NCBI GenBank assembly: GCA_002351955.1
Contig: DEHO01000041.1
Span: 78,365 to 94,557, forward strand
Direction of reading: 5' to 3'
DNA length: 16,193 bases
Source of the DNA: Flavobacteriales bacterium UBA2798
GTDB lineage: Bacteria; Bacteroidota; Bacteroidia; Flavobacteriales_D; UBA2798
The notes below the pieces were generated by a model, which saw only the letters and a program-made list of their open reading frames with translations, was not told where the DNA came from and made no database searches. Shown here one piece after another: positions 1-8,200 of the stretch. The position numbers and the translations under genes were made by a program. Each line of letters starts with the position of its first letter. Within the stretch, counting starts at the first letter, position 1.

Positions 1-84
1 GCCCGGGTGGCGAAATCGGTAGACGCAGGGGATTCAAAATCCCCCGCCAGAGATGGTGTGTCGGTTCGAGTCCGACCCCGGGTA
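1..84 (+). tRNA. tRNA-Leu (anticodon CAA)
   Basis: The cloverleaf can be read by eye. The 5' acceptor strand at 1-7 pairs with 77-83 (one G-U wobble at the first pair), followed by an A discriminator at 84. The anticodon stem GGGGA/TCCCC encloses the loop TTCAAAA, giving anticodon CAA for UUG codons. A long variable arm is present, as expected of class II leucine tRNAs. The T arm GTCGG-TTCGAGT-CCGAC occupies 60-76. No CCA is encoded. The 3' end faces the recombinase and the mobile element, so this gene is the likely chromosomal target or landmark of integration, although the attachment core cannot be defined without the other end. Confidence 0.96.
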
Positions 85-1645
85 CTGAGCCGGATATAGC
101 AAGAAAAAAACTGCTTATCCGGCTTTTATTTTTTTCGGAATCCCCTGTTAATTGGGCGATTAATTGGAATACACGATTCGGTCTTGTGGTTAGATATTCA
201 TCATTTTCTCGATGGTACGAAAGACCTTTAGGGAAAAGCATCTTCTGAAGGATTCTTTTTTCGTTATATGCGCTGGAAACCCACGTTGACGCGAGTTTCG
301 AGGATAGCATATAGACGTATTCAAACACTTCTTTAGGGTTAGAGACACGAATACGTGTTTTTTCAAGATTCTCCTCAATTTGCTTCTTCTCTGTATCTAA
401 CTTTCCTGCTACTTTGTCATAGACAGTTTTGTCAATTTCACCTGTGGCGTAACGCTCCATGACGTTATCCAGTTTGGTGGTAACCTCGTTCAGTTTCTTA
501 ATTAGACCTCCGGTGTCTTCTGTCATACGTTCGGTGAGATTCTCGTAAGTGTATAGCATTTGACGGGTACAGGCCTCAATGAGATTAGGTACGATTTGAA
601 ACTTTGAAAGCAGGTCGATGAACATATCGTGTAACAGATTGGTGCTTTTGTTGCACTTGCATTTGCGTTTATTGCACTTGTAGTAATACAGATTCTTTTT
701 CGCCACAATATAGCCGGTGATTGTTGTACCGCATTTCGCACATCTTAAAAATTGTTTAAGAGGTAAAGCCGGATTTTCATTATCTACATGATAACCGTCT
801 TTTTTGTTCATCTTGTTAACGAGCAAAAATACTTCCTCAGTAATTAAAGCCGGATGTTTCCCTTTCACTAATTCACCATCCAGGAAATTATGAGAAATCA
901 ATCCGCAGTAAAACGGGTTGCGAAAAATATCTGAAAGCGTTTGCATAGGTATTTTTAAACCTAATGCTTTTAATCGGTCGGTAATTTCAGGGTTACTAAT
1001 TCCTTCCATTCGCCAATAAAATGCCTTCCTTACTAATTCTCCATTTTGGTTAATTACAATTCGCTGTTCTTTTGTGCCATGAGTACGATCATAAGAATAT
1101 CCAGTAGGACAATTACCCAACCATTCTCCACGTTTCAATTTCTCACGCATACCGTCAACCGATTTTTGTCTGCGCTGATCGTTATCGTACTTGCTGAAAA
1201 TAAATTGAATGTTCTGTTGGAGTGTTCCGGTATTGGTAGAAGCATCTATCGGTTGTGTTACTGCAATAATATTCACTCCTTTTTTCTTTAACTCAGAAGA
1301 AATATAAATCGCATTTTCACCTGAACGGGAAAATCGGTCAAGACTGTAAACAAGAATAAATGAAATTTTCTCTTTGTAAAGATTCAATTGGCGCATCATA
1401 CGTCCAAACTCTTTTCGCTCATCATTCTTTGCACTTTCGTATGTTCCACCAAAATATCCCAACACTTCGAGATTATTTTTTGCGGCATAATCATTACAAA
1501 ATTTCTTTTGCCATTCGAGACTTTGTGTTTCTGCCTGTTCCTTGGTAGAAACACGGGTATAAACTACGCAGTACCTTTTGCCGGTTTGTAATTCCTCTCT
1601 TTTCCCTTTGGCAAATTGCTTTAGCGTTTTAAGATTGCTTTTCAT
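1..1645 (-). CDS. Large serine recombinase (integrase), no stop codon within window
   Basis: This enzyme would catalyse integration and excision of the element by a serine-linked strand-exchange mechanism. The ATG at 1645 opens with a resolvase domain: YTRVSTKEQ contains the presumed nucleophile Ser33, and YSLDRFSR at residues 100-107 is the conserved Arg motif. A recombinase domain follows at about 165-290 (GEWLGNCPTGYSYD, then IFRNPFYCGLI). A zinc ribbon with CxxC at 302-305 and further cysteines at 324-331 comes next, then a coiled coil at about 360-430. The family-like part ends near residue 500 (about position 125-145). The frame then stays open through the tRNA terminator and antisense through the whole tRNA, adding VGLEPTHHLWRG and beyond, to at least codon 548. 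The true C-terminus is therefore outside. The start overlaps the 64-residue gene by 17 nt. The family call is firm; target site and activity are inferred. Confidence 0.93.
   Translation of the reverse strand, partial: MKSNLKTLKQFAKGKREELQTGKRYCVVYTRVSTKEQAETQSLEWQKKFCNDYAAKNNLEVLGYFGGTYESAKNDERKEFGRMMRQLNLYKEKISFILVYSLDRFSRSGENAIYISSELKKKGVNIIAVTQPIDASTNTGTLQQNIQFIFSKYDNDQRRQKSVDGMREKLKRGEWLGNCPTGYSYDRTHGTKEQRIVINQNGELVRKAFYWRMEGISNPEITDRLKALGLKIPMQTLSDIFRNPFYCGLISHNFLDGELVKGKHPALITEEVFLLVNKMNKKDGYHVDNENPALPLKQFLRCAKCGTTITGYIVAKKNLYYYKCNKRKCKCNKSTNLLHDMFIDLLSKFQIVPNLIEACTRQMLYTYENLTERMTEDTGGLIKKLNEVTTKLDNVMERYATGEIDKTVYDKVAGKLDTEKKQIEENLEKTRIRVSNPKEVFEYVYMLSSKLASTWVSSAYNEKRILQKMLFPKGLSYHRENDEYLTTRPNRVFQLIAQLTGDSEKNKSRISSFFLAISGSVPGVGLEPTHHLWRGILNPLRLPISPPG
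88..135 (+). terminator. Rho-independent terminator of tRNA-Leu
   Basis: A perfect 9-bp stem AGCCGGATA (88-96) pairs with TATCCGGCT (116-124) and is followed by a run of T residues to 135. It lies 4 nt after the tRNA, so it probably ends the tRNA transcript. On the opposite strand the hairpin has no T tract after it, so it should not stop transcription of the converging recombinase. The hairpin lies inside the open frame of the recombinase. Confidence 0.8.
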
Positions 1646-1823
1646 TGTCTTCAATTTTTTTGTTTTTCTGATACAGCTTAAATAAAACTATTGTCATTTG
1701 TTCAAGCGTATCAATAATTTCTACTGCTTCCTCATCGGTGTAATTTTCGCATCCTTTGAAACTTCTCAGTTCCTCTATGGAAAGGCGTTTGTAACCCTTC
1801 CGTTTTCCAACTTCTTCGCTCAT
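1629..1823 (-). CDS. Small helical protein preceding the recombinase
   Basis: This is a 64-residue, charged, probably helical protein with the core SIEELRSFKGCENYTDEEA and the helix EIIDTLEQMTIVLFKLYQ. Small proteins of this style, with a SIEELR...TDEEA pattern, often precede serine recombinases in Bacteroidota elements (recollection, not searched). Its stop overlaps the recombinase start by 17 nt, so the two are translationally coupled and share the promoter at 1910-1941. A role as a regulator or a recombination directionality factor is possible from position and size alone; no DNA-binding motif is obvious. Another frame over 1732-1941 overlaps it but looks like a shadow. Confidence 0.75.
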   Translation of the reverse strand: MSEEVGKRKGYKRLSIEELRSFKGCENYTDEEAVEIIDTLEQMTIVLFKLYQKNKKIEDNEKQS

Positions 1824-1826
1824 GGC

Positions 1827-1856
1827 TCACTCTCACATTAATCGTTATCACTCTCA
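1827..1856. repeat. 9-bp direct repeat TCACTCTCA, 21-bp spacing
   Basis: TCACTCTCA occurs at 1827-1835 and again at 1848-1856, identical and 21 bp apart, which is two helical turns. The repeats lie in the leader between the promoter and the start of the 64-residue gene; the proximal copy is 3 bp from the ATG. Same-face spacing suggests binding of a protein dimer or tetramer, either as an operator or as a site for a directionality factor. The purine-rich minus strand (GAGAG) could also serve as a weak ribosome binding site. Confidence 0.5.
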
Positions 1857-1909
1857 TATCTGCCATTTTTTTGAGATTTTTTCTTTCATGTTCTATCAGA
1901 CACCGAAAC

Positions 1910-1941
1910 CAAATATACAAATTAAATACATTGATTATCAA
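1910..1941 (-). promoter_or_regulatory. Bacteroidota-type promoter for the recombinase unit
   Basis: On the minus strand TATATTTG (complement of 1910-1917) matches the -7 consensus TAnnTTTG of Bacteroidota primary-sigma promoters. A TTG (complement of 1939-1941) lies 21 nt upstream, in the range of the -33 element. Transcription should begin near 1903, about 80 nt before the ATG of the 64-residue gene, and continue into the recombinase. Confidence 0.6.
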
Positions 1942-1942
1942 T
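1930..1942. promoter_or_regulatory. Palindrome over the -33 box, possible operator
   Basis: ATTGAT-T-ATCAAT is a perfect 6+6 bp inverted repeat with a 1-bp centre. It covers the -33 element of the predicted recombinase promoter, where a bound repressor would block RNA polymerase. AT-rich palindromes arise easily by chance in such DNA, so confidence is limited. Confidence 0.4.
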
Positions 1943-2016
1943 TAGTTATAAAATATTTTTAGTCAAAAAATCTTGCCGTGAAACTTCCTGAAACCGAATT
2001 ATTTGAAATCCAAGCT

Positions 2017-2039
2017 AAAAAAAGACGCTATCAACGTCT
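2017..2039 (-). terminator. Rho-independent terminator of the long minus-strand operon
   Basis: On the minus strand the stem AGACG (2039-2035), a 7-nt loop and CGTCT (2027-2023) are followed by a T run (complement of the As at 2017-2023). It lies 45 nt after the stop of the metallopeptidase gene and upstream of the recombinase promoter, so it separates the two transcription units. The rest of 1943-2083 is AT-rich and holds no gene that I can see. Confidence 0.7.
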
Positions 2040-2083
2040 ACACGGCTATATTGCAATAATTAAATTCTTGTTTTTAATCCTGT

Positions 2084-3088
2084 TCACTCTTGATTTCGTG
2101 ATTTAATTTGCATAATTATATCGTAGTAAAGATCGCGATGACTCAATTCATCATTCCATTCAAAATGATGATTAAATTGCTCATCCCACAATTTTAAACC
2201 GATACAAGCAAGACCCCAAGCAAAAGGATTATTTTTTAATTCCAGTTTTTCGAGCGCATTAGTAAGTCGATCTTCAGCATTCGGATGCCTAATACCTTCG
2301 GTTTTTGCACTAAAGAAAAACATGCTCAGTAATCCTATAATGATCCCATTTTCTATTGCTAACTGATGCGCATTAAACAGAATTCCTTTCTTCATTAACT
2401 CAATTGCGTTATTGTCAGCTTCCATTTCAAACTCCAAAAAATGAGAATCAATAGTTGCTTCATTGATTTGACCGACATGCAACGTCAGGTGTGTAAATTC
2501 GTGACAAAGTATGAATTTAACCGCCTCGGTATAGAAGCAATTTGTTTGTTCGATAAAATCTCTTTTCTCAGCCAAATAAATTTCAGGGTTTGGTAATTTT
2601 TCTTTATCCCAATCTTTAAAATCTACGATAAGATATTTTGCGTACTCGAAAAGTAAATTAGCTGATTCAATGTTGTCTTTGCTAATCGGATGTGTAACGC
2701 GTCCATTTTCCTTATTACATCTGGGAAAGTCAACAGTTTCAACATACAAAATAAATATAGAATAAGTACATGACCATAAGTAGGAAAGAAATGTTTCGTG
2801 TAATTCAATTGTCCGCGTTTCTGCATTTATTCGCGGTGTTCTATATGTACCATTCCCAACACTAATTGGCTCCTCCCCATGAATTAGTTTTAGTTCTTTA
2901 TTTACTTTTTGCTTTTCAATTTCCTCAAGTAAAACTTTGAAAAACTCTTTGTTTGTATTTTGAAACATGAAAAGTATCATGTGATGAATAACTCTCACGG
3001 GTTGTGTTCCGCTATGAATCTCTTTTTTATAGTGATTTATAGTACCCGATTTTTGAAATAACCAAGACATGAATTTATAAAAGTCCAT
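2084..3088 (-). CDS. Lit-like zinc metallopeptidase (candidate abortive-infection effector)
   Basis: The 334-residue protein carries a clear zinc-peptidase signature. HEFTH at 196-200 supplies two histidines and the catalytic Glu. About 20 residues later EFEMEADNNA (219-228) provides a likely third ligand and the following Asp. RHPNAEDR at 267-274 completes a pattern that resembles the Lit/U49 peptidase family. E. coli Lit, carried by the cryptic prophage e14, cleaves EF-Tu during phage T4 infection and stops growth. No signal peptide is seen, so it should act in the cytoplasm. The first 14 nt overlap the end of the PLD-like gene, implying joint expression and function. Its GC content is visibly lower than that of the neighbouring operon genes, as in separately acquired cargo. 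A metallopeptidase is well supported; Lit membership is likely but unproven; the substrate is unknown. Confidence 0.7.
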   Translation of the reverse strand: MDFYKFMSWLFQKSGTINHYKKEIHSGTQPVRVIHHMILFMFQNTNKEFFKVLLEEIEKQKVNKELKLIHGEEPISVGNGTYRTPRINAETRTIELHETFLSYLWSCTYSIFILYVETVDFPRCNKENGRVTHPISKDNIESANLLFEYAKYLIVDFKDWDKEKLPNPEIYLAEKRDFIEQTNCFYTEAVKFILCHEFTHLTLHVGQINEATIDSHFLEFEMEADNNAIELMKKGILFNAHQLAIENGIIIGLLSMFFFSAKTEGIRHPNAEDRLTNALEKLELKNNPFAWGLACIGLKLWDEQFNHHFEWNDELSHRDLYYDIIMQIKSRNQE

Positions 3089-3746
3089 TTGAAATTAATG
3101 ATGAAACAATTTCACGAACATCAGACGTATTTAGCCGGTCTATTAAAGCATATTTATTTCCTAATCCATTGAATGAAGTTCCAACTATTATTCCCTTTTC
3201 TCGGTTATTAGAAATCAAAAATCGATCATGATAATCATTTGAGGTTTTGTGTTCGATTGCCAAATGCGGATTAGCACCAATTAAAGTTGATTCTACACTT
3301 ACTTTTACAGGTGGTGAAATTTTACCTCCTGGGAATGTGATTATTTTAAGAGTTGTAATATTCGCAATATACGGTGCAAGTAATGAATTAATCATTAGAT
3401 GGTAATTCGCATTTGAAGTAGGCGCGTAGAAATATGGGTCAACTATTATCAATTCATTATCAATCCCAACTTTGTCTAAGTATTTTTGAAAGAAAGTAAC
3501 AATTTTATTCTCAGATTCTCCTTTCGCAATCAGTTGTTCATTTAAAGGTTGGATTCCAATTAAAGAAGACAAACCATGATCGAGAATGTGCTTTTCAATC
3601 TCGTTTCTGAATGAAAAAATAATACTTCCAATTTGTTCAACTTTAAAATCATTGAGGTTTACAGGTCTATTATTAGCATAATCAATTGTGAGTTGCAAAT
3701 AATCAGCGTCTTCGCGCTTTGGTTTTAGTCTCCAAATTAGATCCAT
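3075..3746 (-). CDS. PLD-like (HDRF-type, MIT_C-like) domain protein paired with the metallopeptidase
   Basis: Residue numbers count from a GTG at 3770. The ATG at 3746 (residue 9) is preferred because the only earlier start is the GTG. The N-terminal half (to about residue 95) is helical. The C-terminal half reads as a phospholipase-D-like fold: IIVDPYF at 108-114, a strand LKIITFPGG at 141-149, HDRF at 181-184 and GTSFNG at 197-202. The canonical HxK is replaced by HDR, as in MIT C-terminal-like and other PLD-derived domains, which often sense or bind rather than hydrolyse lipid. The upstream ATPase stop lies only 3 nt from the GTG, or 27 nt from the ATG. Overlap with the metallopeptidase gene makes this a likely sensor or regulator of that enzyme, which is inference. 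Confidence 0.62.
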   Translation of the reverse strand: MDLIWRLKPKREDADYLQLTIDYANNRPVNLNDFKVEQIGSIIFSFRNEIEKHILDHGLSSLIGIQPLNEQLIAKGESENKIVTFFQKYLDKVGIDNELIIVDPYFYAPTSNANYHLMINSLLAPYIANITTLKIITFPGGKISPPVKVSVESTLIGANPHLAIEHKTSNDYHDRFLISNNREKGIIVGTSFNGLGNKYALIDRLNTSDVREIVSSLISNGLL

Positions 3747-3773
3747 AAGATATTTTGAATAAAAATACACTGA

Positions 3774-5225
3774 TTATTGAAAGATTCTCATCTCCCCACC
3801 CTGATTAAACCGCCCAAATTGAACGGCCTTCCCTTTTTCGGGTATATCAACCACAACATCAACGTCATGCTGAAATTCATTGTTTCCCCTGAATACGCCT
3901 TCTTTGGTGGTTTGGAACACAAATACAAAGGATTTTCCGGGATTTTTCCTGCGAAGAATCTCCAAATCTTTAGGGGACAAGCCCAATTTGTTTACGCTGT
4001 CCAGGATAATGAAATCATATTCGGCAAGTTCTTCCGGCAAGTAAGAACTTACAAAAAGGTTAGGGTGCTTAACGGCTTTGTCATTGAGTTTTTGTTGAAG
4101 GGTATAATCCAATCCTTCCTCACGGGCTACATAAAGCACCCGACCATGATTCCGTGCTAAGTATCCGGCAAAATCGACACAGAGATATGATTTACCCATT
4201 TTAGGTTTGGCGTAAACCATCATGCTGAATCCTGGTGTTGGATCACCGATAAAACTTTTCCATTTGTCCTTAAAACCGATTGTTTTGAATTGAAGCGTGG
4301 CAAAGTCCATCGAGTTCATGATCTTCGGGCTACGGCCTCCGTATTCTATTCCTGAGAGGTTCTCCGCTTTGCGATCATCGTGCATACAACCGCATTCGCC
4401 CAAAATTCCTTTCAGACCGTTCAGTTCGGCAGATTCAATGGACAATGATTTAACGCCAGGAGTTTTTACAAACTTCTCCAATCGTTTGTGCAAATTGTTC
4501 AGGTGAGTGAAATATTTGTCCTGGGTAAAAATACCGCGCTTCATGGCACGGTTCATTGCATCCAATAATTTCTTAGCTTTTTCTTTTACCCCCACTTTAC
4601 CATGTAAGCGAATGAACTTTTTAATGAATTGAACAGATGGGTTAATCATTTCTTCTCCCAGGATTTTTTTAAAATCAAGAATTGTTTTTTCTTGAAGACT
4701 AACTTTTATTTTTCCCTTCATGGAATTGTAATTTCGAATGAGGGCATCCTGAATAAAATCAATTTCTTTTTTGTAGGGAGAGGATTTAGTAATACGCCTT
4801 TCAGTAATGGAGCGTTGCAGAGCCGTCAGAAAATTCCAAATCTGATCTGCGGTTTTGGTTTTACCATTCATGTTCACAAACCTGCGAATAAACTTAAATT
4901 CTTCAGGAAAATGTTCCACCTGTCTTTTAGTGGATTCAACAGGTTGCGGTTTTTCCTTATGAATTGTTTTCTTTTCCTTCTGAACTGTTTCCTTTTTTGC
5001 TTTAGATGATTCAGGACGTGAAACTTTTTTTTCTTGCGTATGCTCATAAAGTTTTTTAAAGTACGTATCCATTACCTCACGTATTTTATCGCTCTTATAT
5101 GCCTCCCATGAAGAGCCTCCTCTTGTTGCCTTATCAACGAACTCATGCCCTTTTTTCAAGTTTTCAGGTAAAGACGAAATGTTTATTTTTTTGATGTAAT
5201 CGAAATAATTGTCAGTGGTAATCAT
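3774..5225 (-). CDS. RadA/RecA-like ATPase with duplicated N-terminal helical repeat
   Basis: The 483-residue protein ends in a RecA-fold ATPase. Walker A is AKPKMGKS (339-346), with Ala replacing the usual first Gly. The next strand is GRVLYVAREEG (361-371). Walker B is DFIILD (404-409). A RadA-like segment TTKEG (439-443), then QHDVDVVVDIPEKG and GRFNQGG (471-477), echoes the KNRFG region of RadA/Sms. The middle holds two related helical units, about 112-166 (FIRRFVNMNGK...) and 200-252 (FIKKFIRLHGK...), separated from the N-terminus by a Lys-rich linker at about 65-100. It may load onto or remodel element DNA together with the helicase gene 18 nt upstream. It could also be a packaging motor, but the RadA-like motifs argue for recombination or replication. 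Confidence 0.75.
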   Translation of the reverse strand: MITTDNYFDYIKKINISSLPENLKKGHEFVDKATRGGSSWEAYKSDKIREVMDTYFKKLYEHTQEKKVSRPESSKAKKETVQKEKKTIHKEKPQPVESTKRQVEHFPEEFKFIRRFVNMNGKTKTADQIWNFLTALQRSITERRITKSSPYKKEIDFIQDALIRNYNSMKGKIKVSLQEKTILDFKKILGEEMINPSVQFIKKFIRLHGKVGVKEKAKKLLDAMNRAMKRGIFTQDKYFTHLNNLHKRLEKFVKTPGVKSLSIESAELNGLKGILGECGCMHDDRKAENLSGIEYGGRSPKIMNSMDFATLQFKTIGFKDKWKSFIGDPTPGFSMMVYAKPKMGKSYLCVDFAGYLARNHGRVLYVAREEGLDYTLQQKLNDKAVKHPNLFVSSYLPEELAEYDFIILDSVNKLGLSPKDLEILRRKNPGKSFVFVFQTTKEGVFRGNNEFQHDVDVVVDIPEKGKAVQFGRFNQGGEMRIFQ

Positions 5226-5243
5226 GGTAAAATATTTTTTAGG

Positions 5244-8200
5244 TTAGGCTGCTTCGAGTTCAAGCATTAGTAAAAGTGCTTCGGCTTCCAGTTCGAGCAT
5301 GTTCAGGTCAATGGTGATGGTTTCCTCTGCCGGTGGTAATACAATCGGTTTCTTTTTGGTGTCCATTCGTCCGCTGTTTTGCTGAATCATTTCAAAGTTG
5401 GATTCGGAAACGGTAACCGATAAACCGAATTTCTCCTGGAGAATTTTTACCACAGGTTCAATATTCTTAAACGGGATAAAGGCAACCATTTTATCCGAAG
5501 TCTTTTCAAAATTGTTTTTCTCCACCAATGGAAGTAAATCCGAATCGAGGTAAATATCTCCTCCCTTACTTCGGGATGAGGGGACAAGCATTTTATACCC
5601 CTCACCGTGGCGAAAAAGAGCAACTGCTCCGGCATAAATGGCTGCACCGTTAGAAAGAGATTTGATTAATGGCAATGCTTTGTATATCGGAACTACTACT
5701 TTATTCTGTACCGCCTCGCCTGGAGACCAGTTTTCCGGCATCAGGATTCCCTTCTTAGTGTCACCGGAAAGTGTGGTATAACTCACTAACTTTCCTCTGA
5801 AATCAGAAAATGCCTGTAATAAGTTTCCGGTGATGATGTGACGGATTTTTCTATCGGTGGTGCTTTCTTTAATGAGTTGCTCCCATAGTTCCAATAAAGT
5901 TTCTTCGTCCGGCTGTGACACGTCCACACTTGCTCCAATGATGGAGGATATATCTTTTGAATACGAAGCCGGAATAGCAATGTATTTACTACTGTTAGAA
6001 ATGGCAAAGCGTAGTTTTACAGAACTTGGTGCAAAGGGATTCTTTTTCTTTTTGTCAATGACAAATCCTAAAAACACACTTGGTATTAATTGCTGTCCCT
6101 GTTCAAAGGATTCCACCGGATAATTTACTTTTCTTCCCACATGGAAAAATTTGAACATGCGAAGTAAATACGTTCTTCTATTTTCATAAGTTTTTTCAAT
6201 GTTAACCTGCGCAGCCATTCTTGCTTTGCTTAATTCTTCTTCACGCTCTTTGATAGCTGCCTGATACGCTTTGTCACCTTGCTTCTCTTTTATCTTTAAA
6301 AGTTTTTTCTCATGGGGAATATTTACAATAAGTAAATTGTATTTGTTTTCATTCTCCAATAAATCTTCCTTGAGTTTGTTTTCAAACCAAGATTCAAATT
6401 CATGGATGGTATCTTGTTTGAGTTCTTCCGGTTTTAGTCCTTGCAAAGATTCACGCAGTATATTTTCAAGTTCCACTTTTGAAAACGGTTTTTTCAAAAC
6501 ATTGGCGCGAACTGTTTCTAAAATACTATCATCACCAAATGCACTTCGTCCACCTTTTCCGGCTTTGATTATTTTGGTAGAAATGGTTTCCGTTTGCAGG
6601 TTCATGGTTTCTACTTCCAAATCATATTCGCTGATTTGTTTGAGGTATTCCACATAATCACTATAACGGTCGGCAATCTCATTGTAAAAATCCTGTTGCA
6701 TTGCCGTTGATAGAACAGCTACGCGACCAGAAACACGGTGAGCCGCATCTTCGATACTTTCATTATCACCACGACTTTCATCCTGAGAGGAGGCATCCGA
6801 ACCGCTTTTTTTCAAGTGAAGCGGATCACCGATCAAATCGTTTACCTGTGGATTCTCCAATAGATATTCCTTAACCACTTTATCACCGTACTTATTTAAA
6901 AAATCCGGCACATCTAAAATCTTGGTGCTTTGCTTTTGGTTGGAAGTGGTATTGGCATCCAAAGATTTTAATTTCTTTTGTAGCATCATCATCAGTCGCA
7001 TTTCTGCCGGAATTGCCGAGTTCACGTAATCGTAAATCGGTTTTAGGATTTGCCCGGTGCGGTTTATACGACCACGTTTTTGCACTTCGGTATTTATATC
7101 CAGTTCCGCTTGCAATACGATCATTACCCGTTGCCTTACTTCACTTGCCGGAACTTTGCTTGTTGGAATGGCATGTGCCGATGCACCCGTACTTCCTGAT
7201 TGATTAATCATCAGAACGTCCACCTCGTTGTTGTTGAACTGGCGAAAAGCATCGTTGGTGTTTATCCGTTTTCTTGTCACAACCAATCCCATATTGGTTT
7301 TAGGATTGATCTGCATTTCATACTTACGTCCGGTAACTTCTGCTACCGAATATCCGGCTTGTGTGAGTTTACGAATGATAACATCAATAGGAGAAATGGT
7401 AATTCCGGTGGATGCTTTTTTGATCTTTTCCCAAATGCGGTTGTATTCCATTTGTGCATCAACAGGAAGTTCCGATACCGCAAACTTTTTATGAATGGCA
7501 TCTCCGTTTACATCTTTTTCGGTGTAGCGTAAAATTCCGTCCAGTCCTTTTCTGAGTACTTCTGCAAAATCTGCATTGACTAAATCTCCGTCCCCAACAG
7601 GTAAACCTTTTTCGTTTTCCATGTCCTCAATAAAACTTCCCATTGTAGAGGCAAAAGCAATCACCGGTTTTTTACCTTCTTTCAATCGTTGTATGGCTCG
7701 ATCCGCCACCGCCTCGGCTTTGATGCTAAAGAGCATTTGATTGATGACCTGGAAGACTTTTGAGAAGTAGGGTTGATTATCCACTCCTGCCTGTGAAGTT
7801 CCTTCACGCAGTTCCACTTCTTTTCCTTCGGTAACGGCAATTTTATCGAGTTCCTCCACCTGTTTATCTACATGCGAAGTTTGAAAGGCGATAATATCCC
7901 GAACGATTTCCGTTATGTTATCGGCAATGGCGCGATGTTCGGTTTCGTGATCGGTTAAGGCAATATAATTTACTTCTACACCTTCAAAGGAACGTTCCCT
8001 GCGTATCATTTGCCCTTCGGCCACAAGCTGTGAAGCCATTACTTCTTGCAAAGCAACACCGCCCTGGTTAATGGCATCTACTAATTCATCCCTGCTCATG
8101 TTCGCTTCTGAAATTGCGGTTTTCATTGCGTAAATCGGCATGTTATCCGGTCGCTTTGCAAAAGTTGCCGATAGAAATACCACTCCTTTGGTATGAGAAA

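Noticed and set aside
1732..1941. 69-codon minus-strand frame over the recombinase leader
   Set aside because: It would start at the predicted promoter, upstream of the likely transcript start, and overlaps the more convincing 64-residue gene in another frame.
2048..2066. AT-rich partial palindrome around ATTGCAAT
   Set aside because: It is short and AT-rich, has no associated gene start and is likely to arise by chance.
3075..3746. Reading the PLD-like protein as a classical HKD nuclease or phospholipase
   Set aside because: No HxK(x)4D motif is present; the only matching site is HDRF, so catalytic activity should not be assumed.
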